From Veillonellaceae bacterium (GTDB lineage Bacteria > Bacillota > Negativicutes > Veillonellales > Veillonellaceae): a DNA stretch of 12,409 nucleotides. Position 1 is the stretch's first letter. Each line of letters opens with the position of its first letter. The notes under the pieces were generated by a model. It was not told the DNA's origin. It saw only the letters and a list, made by a program, of their open reading frames with translations, and did no database searches. Location of the stretch: contig CAAFUR010000008.1 of NCBI GenBank assembly GCA_900766245.1, positions 1 through 12,409 on the forward strand, read 5' to 3'. Position numbers and translations under genes: made by a program. Below, piece by piece: positions 10,801 to 12,409 of this stretch.

Positions 10801-11111
10801 GTTCCTTTACCTATGGCTACCGTATTGTTATGCTGAGCCTTTGTTCCTGCTCCCAAAGCTACAGCATTTTGTCCCGTTGCATTCGATTGTTCTCCAAAAG
10901 CAACACTATTACCTCCCCCTGAGCCTGGCTTATTTAGATCCGCACTGACTGTACTTGTCATCACTGGACTCACCGCCATAGCCATGGCAGCAGAGCTAAT
11001 GACAATAGCCTTCGCCTTATTACGACCCACTCGTTTTGCTAATTCTGATACAACAACGTAGCAGCCTTTCGTTTTACTCCACACAACTTTATAAATACGA
11101 TTTAATGCCAT
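1..11111 (-). CDS. Giant trimeric autotransporter adhesin (YadA/Hag-like), C-terminus beyond window
   Basis: One open frame of 3703 codons runs from the ATG at 11111-11109 to the left edge with no stop and no net frameshift; the frame at the edge still reads sensible stalk sequence (TYGDNVQ). The order is ESPR-type signal peptide, beta-roll head with many [S/A]VAIG repeats, HIM/neck (DAINGSQLN at residues 861-869), then a long repetitive stalk. In this family the signal peptide directs Sec export, the C-terminal 12-stranded trimeric barrel anchors in the outer membrane with BamA help, and the head and stalk project outward to bind host cells, matrix or partner bacteria. The barrel is not in the window, so the gene is partial here and the protein exceeds 3703 residues. 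The only cysteine I found is C17 in the signal peptide, usual for exported fibrous adhesins. The ligand cannot be inferred. The start is supported by an AGGTGAG ribosome site 7 nt upstream and by the ESPR match at residue 1. Confidence 0.95.
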   Translation of the reverse strand, partial: MALNRIYKVVWSKTKGCYVVVSELAKRVGRNKAKAIVISSAAMAMAVSPVMTSTVSADLNKPGSGGGNSVAFGEQSNATGQNAVALGAGTKAQHNNTVAIGKGTQSTGDSAIALGFESTSTSDQSVAIGLFTKASNKQAVAVGSKSQATGDSSIAIGKEANASNESSVALGSSTKSTNKYTTAVGGTAFANQEGATALGYGARATDKNTIAIGYLAKAEKAGVIALGATASATQTDTIAIGNSATAQKAGDIIIGKDAKSRDQGSGFSVAIGLRATAGNSASNAETNDTTTEKRKDSGSVAIGTNAYTGLNKNNTAVNSSVAIGAGAGVGYRSVGTDGKPLGVGTDADDNDTVLVKAFGGTTSTLGNYNNTGAASNPGFFSFQGVDINEGTALGRNTRAMGDQSVAIGAQSVAGMGSIVIGGNDIQAYDQKKYFKAANPTSGPANTVNDYDAPTTPGTGKNGQPITISKKYEELVGAGLDRSWRASYGQDGSTVIGMQAHSTTPLGVAIGTNSIVRKGAFGATAIGSGASVLANAEAAVAIGMGAEAQGNYAVAAGTAARAKESAVAAGYSSQADVNAVAVGNKSVSKASAVAVGDESHAVESSVAVGQLAKAEKTADIAVGQGAVASGEQGAIAMGLGTQAQGDSSIMIGGSEINKVANQRVTYQKEKKDTQGRTVIKSTETTETVGGEQVKRTIRSVEMVDATGTIQEAYGELTNKGILNTATLDYSSAANKNGHGSISMGVHSLSTGDLGTAIGTGARVTKLGGVALGTGAISELQNGVAIGTGSRADKSSIGTRQTDISYDKEGKIVPFDSKKVAYTFYWAGGTNTSEGDVVSFGSPGAERQLKNVAAGRIADDSTDAINGSQLNSVTKRMSSGWAVEAEKDKDSSGVLKLKGTEATGQSVTYSTDGKSITKGENGSATGQVDKVRLNDEVKIRVGDNLVLNQDTASRDAYEDPDNPNRKTGTHVTSKFTYSLNPELKKLKSAEFKNDAGDTTVIDGAGVTVTPKTTGKQAVSLTTDGLNNGGNAISNVEGNLDGAKTGTQAPTDKHDAPNTTNATGPNYVNTHNAATVGDVLNAGWNLQGDGAAVDFVKPYDTVNFVKGDGTSVTVDSKDGKTSTVKYSVNLGEGLKKDDNNNITVKAADKSLTVGTDGVKVNPGDKSLKTTDAGLTVNTADKSLEVTNDGLKVKAGDNTLTTDEKGLKVNTGAIEPVTTGANPGTVKVKDGDAGKIATVDSVVNAVNSAAWIATSAATSAGELGAAPTDQSVKAGDKVTFEADKNIKITQAGSKFTFATKDNVSFDTVQVGGSEGPKFAKAADGSIKVSDKDGTEPVKITNVKDGDISADSKDAINGSQFHKLANNTIQLKGQTGTNAATETNKQELNKENGIAFTIKSSDGTLLEVSAAEDTITLKPKTATLTTGTDGVPTADTTNGKLVTADQLVNTLKSMGWKATAGQDDKGTVTDATVELIKAGETVTFKAGNNLAVKQVGKNFIYSLQKDLTDLTSAGFKNAAGDKTAINGDGVTITPVTNGKQPVSLTKDGLNNGGNPITNVGGNLDGAKTGTNAPTTSATAPTLGTGTDQVNKNNAATVGDVLQAGWNLQGNSTAVDFVKPYDTVNFVDGDGTTVSVTNTDTKTSTVKYSINLGNGLEKDDTTKKVQVKPADKSLAVGADGVKVNTADTSLEVTDDGLKVKTDNKTITTGKDGLTVNTGTVNAVEQGDKKGTVEVPTADAGKIATVDTVAKAVNNAAFTLKASANGGTRNAGSGVTTDGESIKAGSTIEMIAGKNLDVKHDANGKITFATVENPSFNTIQVGGDQGPKLSKTDDGNIKVSDKDGTNPVNITNVKSNLPDTQNSDAPNTATNPSNATKSQAAPTLGTSANQVNPANAATVGDVLNAGWNLQGNGSAVDFVKPYDTVNFVNGVNTTAVVSTVDGKTSNVTYNVTGLPITYTDKDGNPVSKIGDNFYKVNDKGQPLDAKGNPSTKVNKDGKPVDDAGNVIDPINTTNNPVKTSLVNPAPEANKTGTTSPTTLDNVTSKLENYKAAPVNGKDPAKNSLRDLANTNVTDNTVATVGDIRNMGWIVSSDKTTGANGTTTATEYSEAVKNANEVRFVGEGSAIVSGKTDDKGVRTITVKVDSQTGLNKTVTPVNYTKADGTKVYPREVDNGDGTKTVKFFENPDGTGKEIPSTEVITSVNGPKGTTTPATLSNVKSNLPDTKNSDTANTADAPSNATKSQAAPNTTNKAGNDYVNPNNAATVSDVLNAGWNLQGNGTEVDFVKAYDTVNFIDGEGTTATVASTDGKTSTVKYSVNLGKGLQKDDKGNTISVKPADSSLVVDDAGVKVNTGTINNVTTGDKPGTVEANNGDENKVATVGNVVNAINNAAWTATSAATSAGELGATAANQLVKSGDKVTFEADKNIKITQDGSKFTFTTKNDVSFDTVQVGGDQGPKLSKADNGDLKVSGPNGTSPVKVTNVTSGLDTYGDNVPGTTDKNRGLVDLSKPENGQPKVSDNTAATVGDLRNMGWIVSADKKTDDLTKAYTDTVKNANEVKFVGAGTAIVSGNTVDGVRTITVKVDDQTSTNNAVTPVVYTDKDGNQVYPTGKKDKDGNQIFNTKPDGKGEDVTGPVKTTINGPKGTTSPTTLSNVEGNLDGAKTNTTAPKTDATAPNTADATQPNYVNTHNAATVGDVLNAGWNLQNNGTAKDFVKPYDTVNFVDGGNTTAVVTTNAAGTTSDVTFNVTGLPVTNTITENGKEVPVVKVGNTFYPAKPDGTPDIQKGQDGNPTNGYVQADNGKVYPRDAVTITKNQDGTTTVTPNTDATPKTVNTNLVNPNVANTTDKPGNNVSTPNQLGNVANGAKTFEPVDGKVLANDGKWYPADKVSDKGTPEAGAKAVENPLAPKNAAGEPLVQAKDGKWYKPSDLQPNGTPTPTAQPQDNVINNKAGLVDFSNSNPNNAATIGDLQNMGWVVSAQGNSYSDQVRNTNEVKFVGEGTASVTGKTDDKGVRTITVKVDDQVSTNNSVTPVVYTDKAGNTVYPIKDDKGNVTYHTTPDGKGENDKVVPNGDVNTSINGPKDDQGNTRPASLSNVKNNIPAVNDADKKVTNADGTDKPDAGNVANINKAPLTAEEAADLLKPTTKDGKPNPNFVGNNAATVSDVLNAGWNLQNNGTAKDFVKPFDTVNFVNGVNTTAVVTTSEDGTTSNVTYNVTGLPVTYTTADGTPVSKIGDKFYKVNDKGQPVDEQGKPATKINENGVPVGENGQPISEVNITDTPLTSKLVNPNAKNTDAEPNKKTTDPTQLGNVTSGLDTYGDNVQGTTDKNRGLLDLSKPENGQPKVSDNTAATVGDLRNMGWIVSSDKTTGTDGVATDTAYSEQVKNANEVKFVGAGTAIVSGNTVDGVRTITVKVDDQTSTNNAVTPVVYTDKDGKQVYPTGKVGPDGNQIFNTKPDGKGEDVTGPVKTTINGPKGTNSPTSLNNVKNNIPNVNDGSKTITDADGNEKPAAGDVANINKAPLTATEAAELSNPKTKDGQTNPKYIGNNAATVSDVLNAGWNLQNNGTAKDFVKPFDTVNFVNGVNTTAVVTTSEDGTTSNVTYNVTGLPVTYTTADGTPVSKIGDKYYKVNEQGQPLDANGKPATKINENGVPVGENGQPIPEVNITDTPLTSKLVNPNAKNTDAEPNKKTTDPTPLGNVTSGLDTYGDNVQ
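711..3689 (-). repeat. Dispersed near-identical block, 711-1211 and 3201-3689
   Basis: The segment encoding TINGPKGT through DDQTSTNNAVTPVVY and NMGWIVS is present twice. Positions 895-990 and 3385-3480 are identical over 96 bases, synonymous sites included. The offset is 2490 bp in the first part and 2478 bp in the last, the change coming from a four-codon length difference in the variable loop after NMGWIVS. Intervening DNA at 1870-3200 is much more diverged, so this looks like a copied block (gene conversion or segmental duplication), not simple tandem growth. Confidence 0.85.
1039..4908 (-). repeat. Four copies of the RNMGWIVS / NANEVKFVG stalk module
   Basis: Copies begin, in gene order, at about 4908, 3575, 2252 and 1095 and read ATVGDLRNMGWIVSSD or ATIGDLQNMGWVVSAQ. 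Each is followed by a variable stretch (KTTGANGTTTATEYSE, KKTDDLTKAYTDT, GNSYSD, KTTGTDGVATDTAYSE) and then N-x-N-E-V-[KR]-F-V-G-x-G. After that come TITVKVD, TPVVYTDKDG and VYP. Related, more diverged GW helices occur at about 6758-6770 (LKSMGWKATA) and about 8470-8490 (RMSSGWAVEA). The module alternates with the GWNLQ module along the stalk. Confidence 0.85.
4080..4127 (-). repeat. Single 16-residue stalk repeat unit
   Basis: One unit, PADSSLVVDDAGVKVN followed by TG, lies in the same module context as the four-unit and three-unit arrays. The three related stalk modules therefore carry 4, 3 and 1 copies in the order of translation, which would give each a different length. Confidence 0.8.
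5982..6125 (-). repeat. Three tandem 16-residue stalk repeats
   Basis: Units read PADKSLAVGADGVKVN, TADTSLEVTDDGLKVK and TDNKTITTGKDGLTVN, followed by TG. They are the same repeat as in the four-unit array to the right, with one unit fewer. They sit in the same place relative to the preceding VKYSVNLG-type strand and the following GTVEVPTADAGKIATV segment. Confidence 0.85.
7044..7067 (-). other. Second HIM motif, DAINGSQF (residues 1349-1356)
   Basis: Within the stalk the sequence KITNVKDGDISADSKDAING followed by SQFHKLANN repeats the neck pattern, with F replacing the usual L after SQ. It follows a segment reading VGGSEGPKFAKAADGSIKVS. Stalk-embedded necks in this family mark switches between beta-rich and coiled-coil segments. 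The preceding VGG.QGPK..K..DG.IKVS segment recurs near 5590-5680 and 3720-3790 without the HIM motif. Confidence 0.7.
7494..7685 (-). repeat. Four tandem 16-residue stalk repeats (DKSL...DGLKVN)
   Basis: Four 48-bp units read AADKSLTVGTDGVKVN, PGDKSLKTTDAGLTVN, TADKSLEVTNDGLKVK and AGDNTLTTDEKGLKVN, followed by TG. The period is exact at 16 residues with a shared D-x-[ST]-L ... [DA/K]-G-[LV]-[KT]-V-[NK] core. The alternation of polar and hydrophobic residues suggests a beta-rich stalk element and not a heptad coiled coil; that is inference. Confidence 0.85.
8502..8609 (-). other. HIM/neck motif joining head to stalk (residues ~835-870)
   Basis: The sequence reads VVSFGSPGAERQLKNVAAG, then RIADDSTDAINGSQLN. 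This is the classic neck of YadA-type adhesins: a VSFG edge strand followed by R-x-[I/L]-x-N-V-A-x-G and ending D-A-[I/V]-N-x-x-Q-L. DAINGSQLN occupies residues 861-869. In known structures this neck pins the three chains together and adapts the wide beta-roll to the narrower stalk. Its position right after the last VAIGTGSRA head repeat and an aromatic segment (YTFYWAGG) fits that role. Confidence 0.85.
8727..10910 (-). other. YadA-like beta-roll head with inserts (residues ~68-795)
   Basis: The region is filled with roughly 14-16-residue repeats of the Hep_Hag/YadA-head type, for example NSVAFGEQSNATGQ, NAVALGAGTKAQ, NTVAIGKGTQSTG, DSAIALGFES and SSVAVGQLAKAE. In YadA these form a trimeric left-handed parallel beta-roll. 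The regular array is broken by segments that do not fit: about 10215-10260 (TNDTTTEKRKDSG), about 9950-10110 (GYRSVGTDGKPLG through NPGFFSFQGVD), about 9630-9850 (containing DIQAYDQKKYFKA and LDRSWRASYGQDG) and about 8910-9170 (containing NQRVTYQKEKKDTQGRTVIK and GTIQEAYGELTNKG). These are probably surface loops projecting from the head. The boundaries are approximate. Confidence 0.85.
10941..11111 (-). other. Extended signal peptide (ESPR plus Sec signal), residues 1-57 of the adhesin
   Basis: The protein begins MALNRIYKVVWSKTKGCYVV, which matches the ESPR pattern of large type V proteins (N-R/K-I-Y/F-K/R-V-I/V-W-S/N-K). It continues with SELAKRVGRNKAKAIVIS and a hydrophobic, Ala/Met-rich stretch (AAMAMAVSPVM). 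A signal peptidase I site is likely after V-S-A57, before D58. In other type V proteins the ESPR is thought to slow inner-membrane transit so that the passenger does not misfold. The positive segment RNKAK just before the hydrophobic core is the form I associate with Veillonella adhesins; that link is from memory. Confidence 0.85.
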
Positions 11112-11118
11112 TTACTTT

Positions 11119-11125
11119 CTCACCT
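11119..11125 (-). promoter_or_regulatory. Ribosome binding site of the adhesin
   Basis: The minus strand reads AAAGGTGAG, then AAAGTAA, then the ATG, giving a Shine-Dalgarno core AGGTGAG with a 7-nt spacer. An upstream ATG at 11130-11128 is out of frame, overlaps the Shine-Dalgarno sequence and does not encode an ESPR, so it is not the start. Confidence 0.75.
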
Positions 11126-11193
11126 TTCATTGATCATCTATACCCATATAATTTTACTATCATTACTGTCTTGTATATAGGAAACACAAAAAA

Positions 11194-11239
11194 ACCATAG
11201 TTTCTATCTCTTTTTAAATTATAGCTCATAAACTATGGT
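11194..11239. repeat. 10-bp perfect inverted repeat around the candidate -10
   Basis: ACCATAGTTT at 11194-11203 is matched by AAACTATGGT at 11230-11239, with a 26-bp spacer that contains the candidate TATAAT. No T-run follows on either strand, so a terminator is unlikely. It could be an operator or a structure in a longer leader transcript. Confidence 0.5.
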
Positions 11240-11247
11240 ATTGTTAT
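11218..11247 (-). promoter_or_regulatory. Candidate adhesin promoter
   Basis: On the minus strand a perfect -10 hexamer TATAAT (11223-11218) has ATAACA, a 4/6 match to the -35 consensus, 18 bp upstream (11247-11242). This would give a 5' untranslated region of about 100 nt. The area is very AT-rich, so chance matches are likely. A second perfect TATAAT lies at 11352-11347 with TTGTAT 17 bp upstream. Confidence 0.4.
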
Positions 11248-11249
11248 CT

Positions 11250-11790
11250 TCTACTGATAAAACTAATATAAGATATATTAGCAAACTTAAACTAGCACTC
11301 TAGTTTCCTTCATTGACTAATATACCTATATTACATTATGCATAAAATTATATACAACAAATAAAAAGAATACAAGCCATTTATAATATGCATATTAAAT
11401 TAGTATAGATTGATTTTATCCTAGAAATACAAGTATTTCAAAACAGTACTCTATGTATGTATTTTTATTCCTAATTATATATTTTATTACAAGAAAGAAG
11501 ATTAATTTACATATTATTTGAATATTTATAAATGAATTTATACAGACTTGAAAATCACATTATATATATTAGTTTCTGCTATTTTATCTTAAATATACCT
11601 AAAATGCATAGGATTTACTACTTCATTCTTTTATTGCATCATGTATTCATATAGTATTACACAAAAATGCTCATTCTATGCACAGAATTTACTTACTATA
11701 CTACATTAAAATTATGCTAAGATAACCTTTTTCACTCTTTATCCTTTTTTACTGTATTCACAAACTGAAAAACGATGCCTTTATAGCCCC
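11250..11790. other. AT-rich intergenic DNA without a gene
   Basis: I see no convincing reading frame, ribosome site or RNA gene here on either strand. The stretch holds a 14-bp palindrome TAATATGCATATTA (11384-11397), a 10-bp palindrome TTATGCATAA (11336-11345), and an imperfect direct repeat, ATGCATAGGATTTACTA (11604-11620) and ATGCACAGAATTTACTT (11678-11694). The recurring TGCATA core may be regulatory or may simply reflect AT richness. Confidence 0.6.
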
Positions 11791-11792
11791 CT

Positions 11793-11972
11793 CTACTCCT
11801 AAGGAGCGTAGTTATGAGTAGCAGCCTTTGTGGCGCCCCTTACTGACCAAATTACGAAAATGCAAGAAGAGCACGACATGTTCCGGAGCAAACCTAACCA
11901 CTATATTAGTTCGTGTCGGAATATGTCGTGCTCTTCCCTTTGCCCTATTTAGTTAAGATGCCACAAGGCTGC
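11793..11972. repeat. Nested inverted-repeat element of unknown type
   Basis: The inner arms are GAAGAGCACGACATGTTCCG (11866-11885) and its near complement at 11917-11936, 20 positions with one difference that becomes a G-U pair in RNA; the loop is 31 nt. Outer arms GCAGCCTTTGTGGC (11821-11834) and GCCACAAGGCTGC (11960-11972) match apart from one extra T. Just left are two small palindromic elements: CTCCTAAGGAG (11796-11806), and CTACTC (11793-11798) with GAGTAG (11816-11821). No good T-run follows the stem on either strand, so it is not a clear terminator. No transposase, reading frame or obvious target duplication is visible. A MITE-like repeat or a structured RNA are both possible. Confidence 0.7.
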
Positions 11973-11991
11973 ACAGCATCACAAAAGACGA

Positions 11992-12021
11992 TTGTATTGT
12001 ACCTATAACCTGTGCTATAAT
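11992..12021 (+). promoter_or_regulatory. Antisense RNA promoter with extended -10
   Basis: TTGTAT (11992-11997) and TGCTATAAT (TATAAT at 12016-12021) are separated by 18 bp. The perfect extended -10 suggests a strong constitutive promoter, as expected for an antitoxin RNA that must exceed its target. The predicted start is near 12028. Confidence 0.8.
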
Positions 12022-12027
12022 AAAGGC

Positions 12028-12068
12028 AACAAAAGAAGAGCCATCAACGTGTAGCTGGCGTTAGGCTC
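12028..12068 (-). terminator. Terminator of the toxin mRNA
   Basis: On the minus strand the stem GAGCC-T-AACG pairs with CGTT-GAT-GGCTC (12068-12038) and is followed by TTCTTTTGTT (12037-12028). Ending here, the toxin mRNA would be about 258 nt and would finish at the start of the antisense transcript. The stem uses part of the GAGCCTAAC sequence that can alternatively pair with the toxin leader. Confidence 0.65.
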
Positions 12069-12095
12069 ATCTCGAAAAAACAGAAATATGAGATT

Positions 12096-12140
12096 GCCTA
12101 ACGTGTTAAGGTGTATGAGACCTTATACGTTAGGCTTTTT
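12096..12140 (+). terminator. Intrinsic terminator of the antisense RNA
   Basis: GCCTAACGT (12096-12104) pairs with ACGTTAGGC (12127-12135). After a small internal loop, AAGGT (12108-12112) pairs with ACCTT (12120-12124) around the 7-nt loop GTATGAG. TTTTT follows directly at 12136-12140. On the minus strand the same stem sits in the toxin 3' untranslated region without an adjacent T-run. Confidence 0.85.
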
Positions 12141-12146
12141 CATTGT

Positions 12147-12224
12147 CTACTTAAGTAGATCAACGAGCTGAATTACTAAACCAGCAATAGAAACCATCAA
12201 AGAGATTTTCTCATACTTAGTCAT
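12147..12224 (-). CDS. Small hydrophobic holin-like toxin of a type I toxin-antitoxin system, 25 aa
   Basis: The frame starts ATG (12224-12222), ends TAG (12149-12147) and encodes 25 residues, beginning MTKYEKISLM and ending LVIQLVDLLK. The pattern M-x-x-Y-E-x-[IL]-S-L-M followed by one hydrophobic span (about residues 7-20) and a polar tail with a final Lys fits the putative holin-like toxin family (Hol_Tox; relatives of TxpA and BsrG). Known members insert in the cytoplasmic membrane and arrest growth or lyse the cell when not repressed. It is somewhat shorter than most members known to me, and its IAG replaces the common FG after LM. A very strong Shine-Dalgarno (AGGAGG, 12238-12233) lies 8 nt upstream. 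It has an extended -10 promoter, its own terminator and a convergent antisense RNA, so the whole locus agrees with a type I module. The function is inferred from family resemblance and layout. Confidence 0.85.
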   Translation of the reverse strand: MTKYEKISLMVSIAGLVIQLVDLLK

Positions 12225-12232
12225 AGCAACCA

Positions 12233-12238
12233 CCTCCT
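12233..12238 (-). promoter_or_regulatory. Strong Shine-Dalgarno of the toxin
   Basis: The minus strand reads GGAGGAGGTGG followed by TTGCT and the ATG. AGGAGG is a perfect anti-16S match, 8 nt from the start. Such a strong site needs masking in type I toxin mRNAs, and the leader just upstream (12252-12277) is complementary to the 3' end of the same mRNA. Confidence 0.85.
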
Positions 12239-12291
12239 CCCATAATAGGAAGAGATGAGCCTAACAACACGTTAATGACTCTTGTAATTTT

Positions 12292-12320
12292 ATTATAACA
12301 TAATCTATTCGTACTGTTTA
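12292..12320 (-). promoter_or_regulatory. Toxin promoter with extended -10
   Basis: The minus strand has TGTTATAAT, an extended -10 (TGnTATAAT) with TATAAT at 12297-12292, and TAAACA (4/6 match to -35) at 12320-12315, spacer 17 bp. Transcription would begin near 12285, giving a toxin leader of about 60 nt. Confidence 0.75.
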
Positions 12321-12409
12321 TATTGACTTAACGCCATTTCTAACAGCAAACTAAGCAAAGCGCAAGTTTGCAACTGACATCCCCTCAAGCTCCCTTTTCC
12401 CAAAGGAAC

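Larger units (their letters stand above)
12028..12140 (+). ncRNA. Antisense antitoxin RNA of the type I module, about 113 nt
   Basis: The predicted transcript runs from just after the extended -10 promoter to the T-run at 12136-12140. It contains no convincing open frame. It is convergent with the toxin gene and fully complementary to the toxin mRNA 3' untranslated region, stopping 6 nt before the toxin stop codon. This 3'-3' overlap is the layout of TxpA/RatA and BsrG/SR4 in Bacillus, where duplex formation triggers RNase III cleavage of the toxin mRNA; that mechanism is carried over by analogy. Its 5' part (12042-12073) is a near copy of the toxin leader, so it can also compete for the mRNA's own 3' end. 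It carries GTTAGGC twice (12060-12066, 12129-12135) and GCCTAAC once (12096-12102), which allows alternative folds. Confidence 0.8.
12042..12277. repeat. Inverted repeat flanking the toxin gene
   Basis: GTTAGGCTCATCTC at 12060-12073 is perfectly complementary to GAGATGAGCCTAAC at 12252-12265 (14 bp). AACGTGT at 12046-12052 is complementary to ACACGTT at 12267-12273, with CAT/ATG beyond it. The arms differ by a few inserted bases between the two blocks. In the toxin mRNA this lets the leader pair with the 3' end. On the two opposite transcripts it makes the antisense 5' part and the toxin leader similar in sequence. Confidence 0.85.

Noticed and set aside
11128..11130. Upstream ATG as the adhesin start
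   Set aside because: It is out of frame with the ESPR sequence and overlaps the Shine-Dalgarno of the real start.
11866..11936. Inner inverted repeat as an intrinsic terminator
   Set aside because: The stem is long, but it is followed by CCCTTTGCCC on the plus strand and TTGCATTTTCG on the minus strand. Neither is a good T-run and no gene ends nearby, so I left it as a repeat of unknown type.
12305..12409. Minus-strand open frame of 34 codons entering from the right edge, ending MALSQYKQYE and stop
   Set aside because: Another minus-strand frame over the same bases is also open for 18 codons (ending MSVANLRFA), so openness here is weak evidence. Composition and length do not allow a call. 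It could be the end of an upstream gene, but nothing recognisable is visible.

Overview
The window looks like a chromosomal accessory region from Veillonella or a close relative, a diderm Firmicute of the Negativicutes. Three things point there: an outer-membrane trimeric autotransporter adhesin with a Veillonella-style extended signal peptide (ESPR-type start, then ELAKRVGRNKAKAIVIS), AT-rich intergenic DNA, and a small Firmicutes-type holin-like toxin. The assignment is inference from these features, not from a database comparison.

Positions 1-11111 are one uninterrupted minus-strand reading frame of 3703 codons. It starts at 11111 and runs off the left edge without a stop. It encodes a very large trimeric autotransporter adhesin (type Vc secretion, YadA/Hag family). 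In order it has an extended signal peptide (residues 1-57), a long YadA-like beta-roll head interrupted by inserts (about 68-795), a HIM/neck motif (about 835-870), and a stalk of repeated modules to the window edge (about 871-3703). The stalk holds seven copies of a GWNLQ/YDTVNFV module, at least four copies of an RNMGWIVS module, a second HIM motif, arrays of a 16-residue repeat, and near-identical blocks at the nucleotide level that indicate recent duplication or gene conversion. The C-terminal membrane anchor lies outside the window. The many open stretches on the plus strand across this region are shadows of this biased, repetitive gene.

Positions 11112-11790 are AT-rich and non-coding. 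They hold the adhesin's ribosome binding site, a candidate promoter inside a 10-bp inverted repeat, and some small palindromes. Positions about 11793-11972 form an unusual nested inverted-repeat element of unknown nature.

Positions about 11992-12320 carry a compact type I toxin-antitoxin locus that is easy to miss because the toxin is only 25 codons long. The toxin gene (12147-12224, minus) has a strong Shine-Dalgarno sequence, an extended -10 promoter and its own terminator. A convergent plus-strand RNA with its own extended -10 promoter and terminator overlaps the 3' part of the toxin mRNA, the layout of TxpA/RatA and BsrG/SR4. An inverted repeat flanks the toxin, so the 5' and 3' ends of the toxin mRNA can pair with each other and the antisense RNA carries a near copy of the toxin leader. 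This locus, with its possible fold-back control, is the most interesting part of the window.
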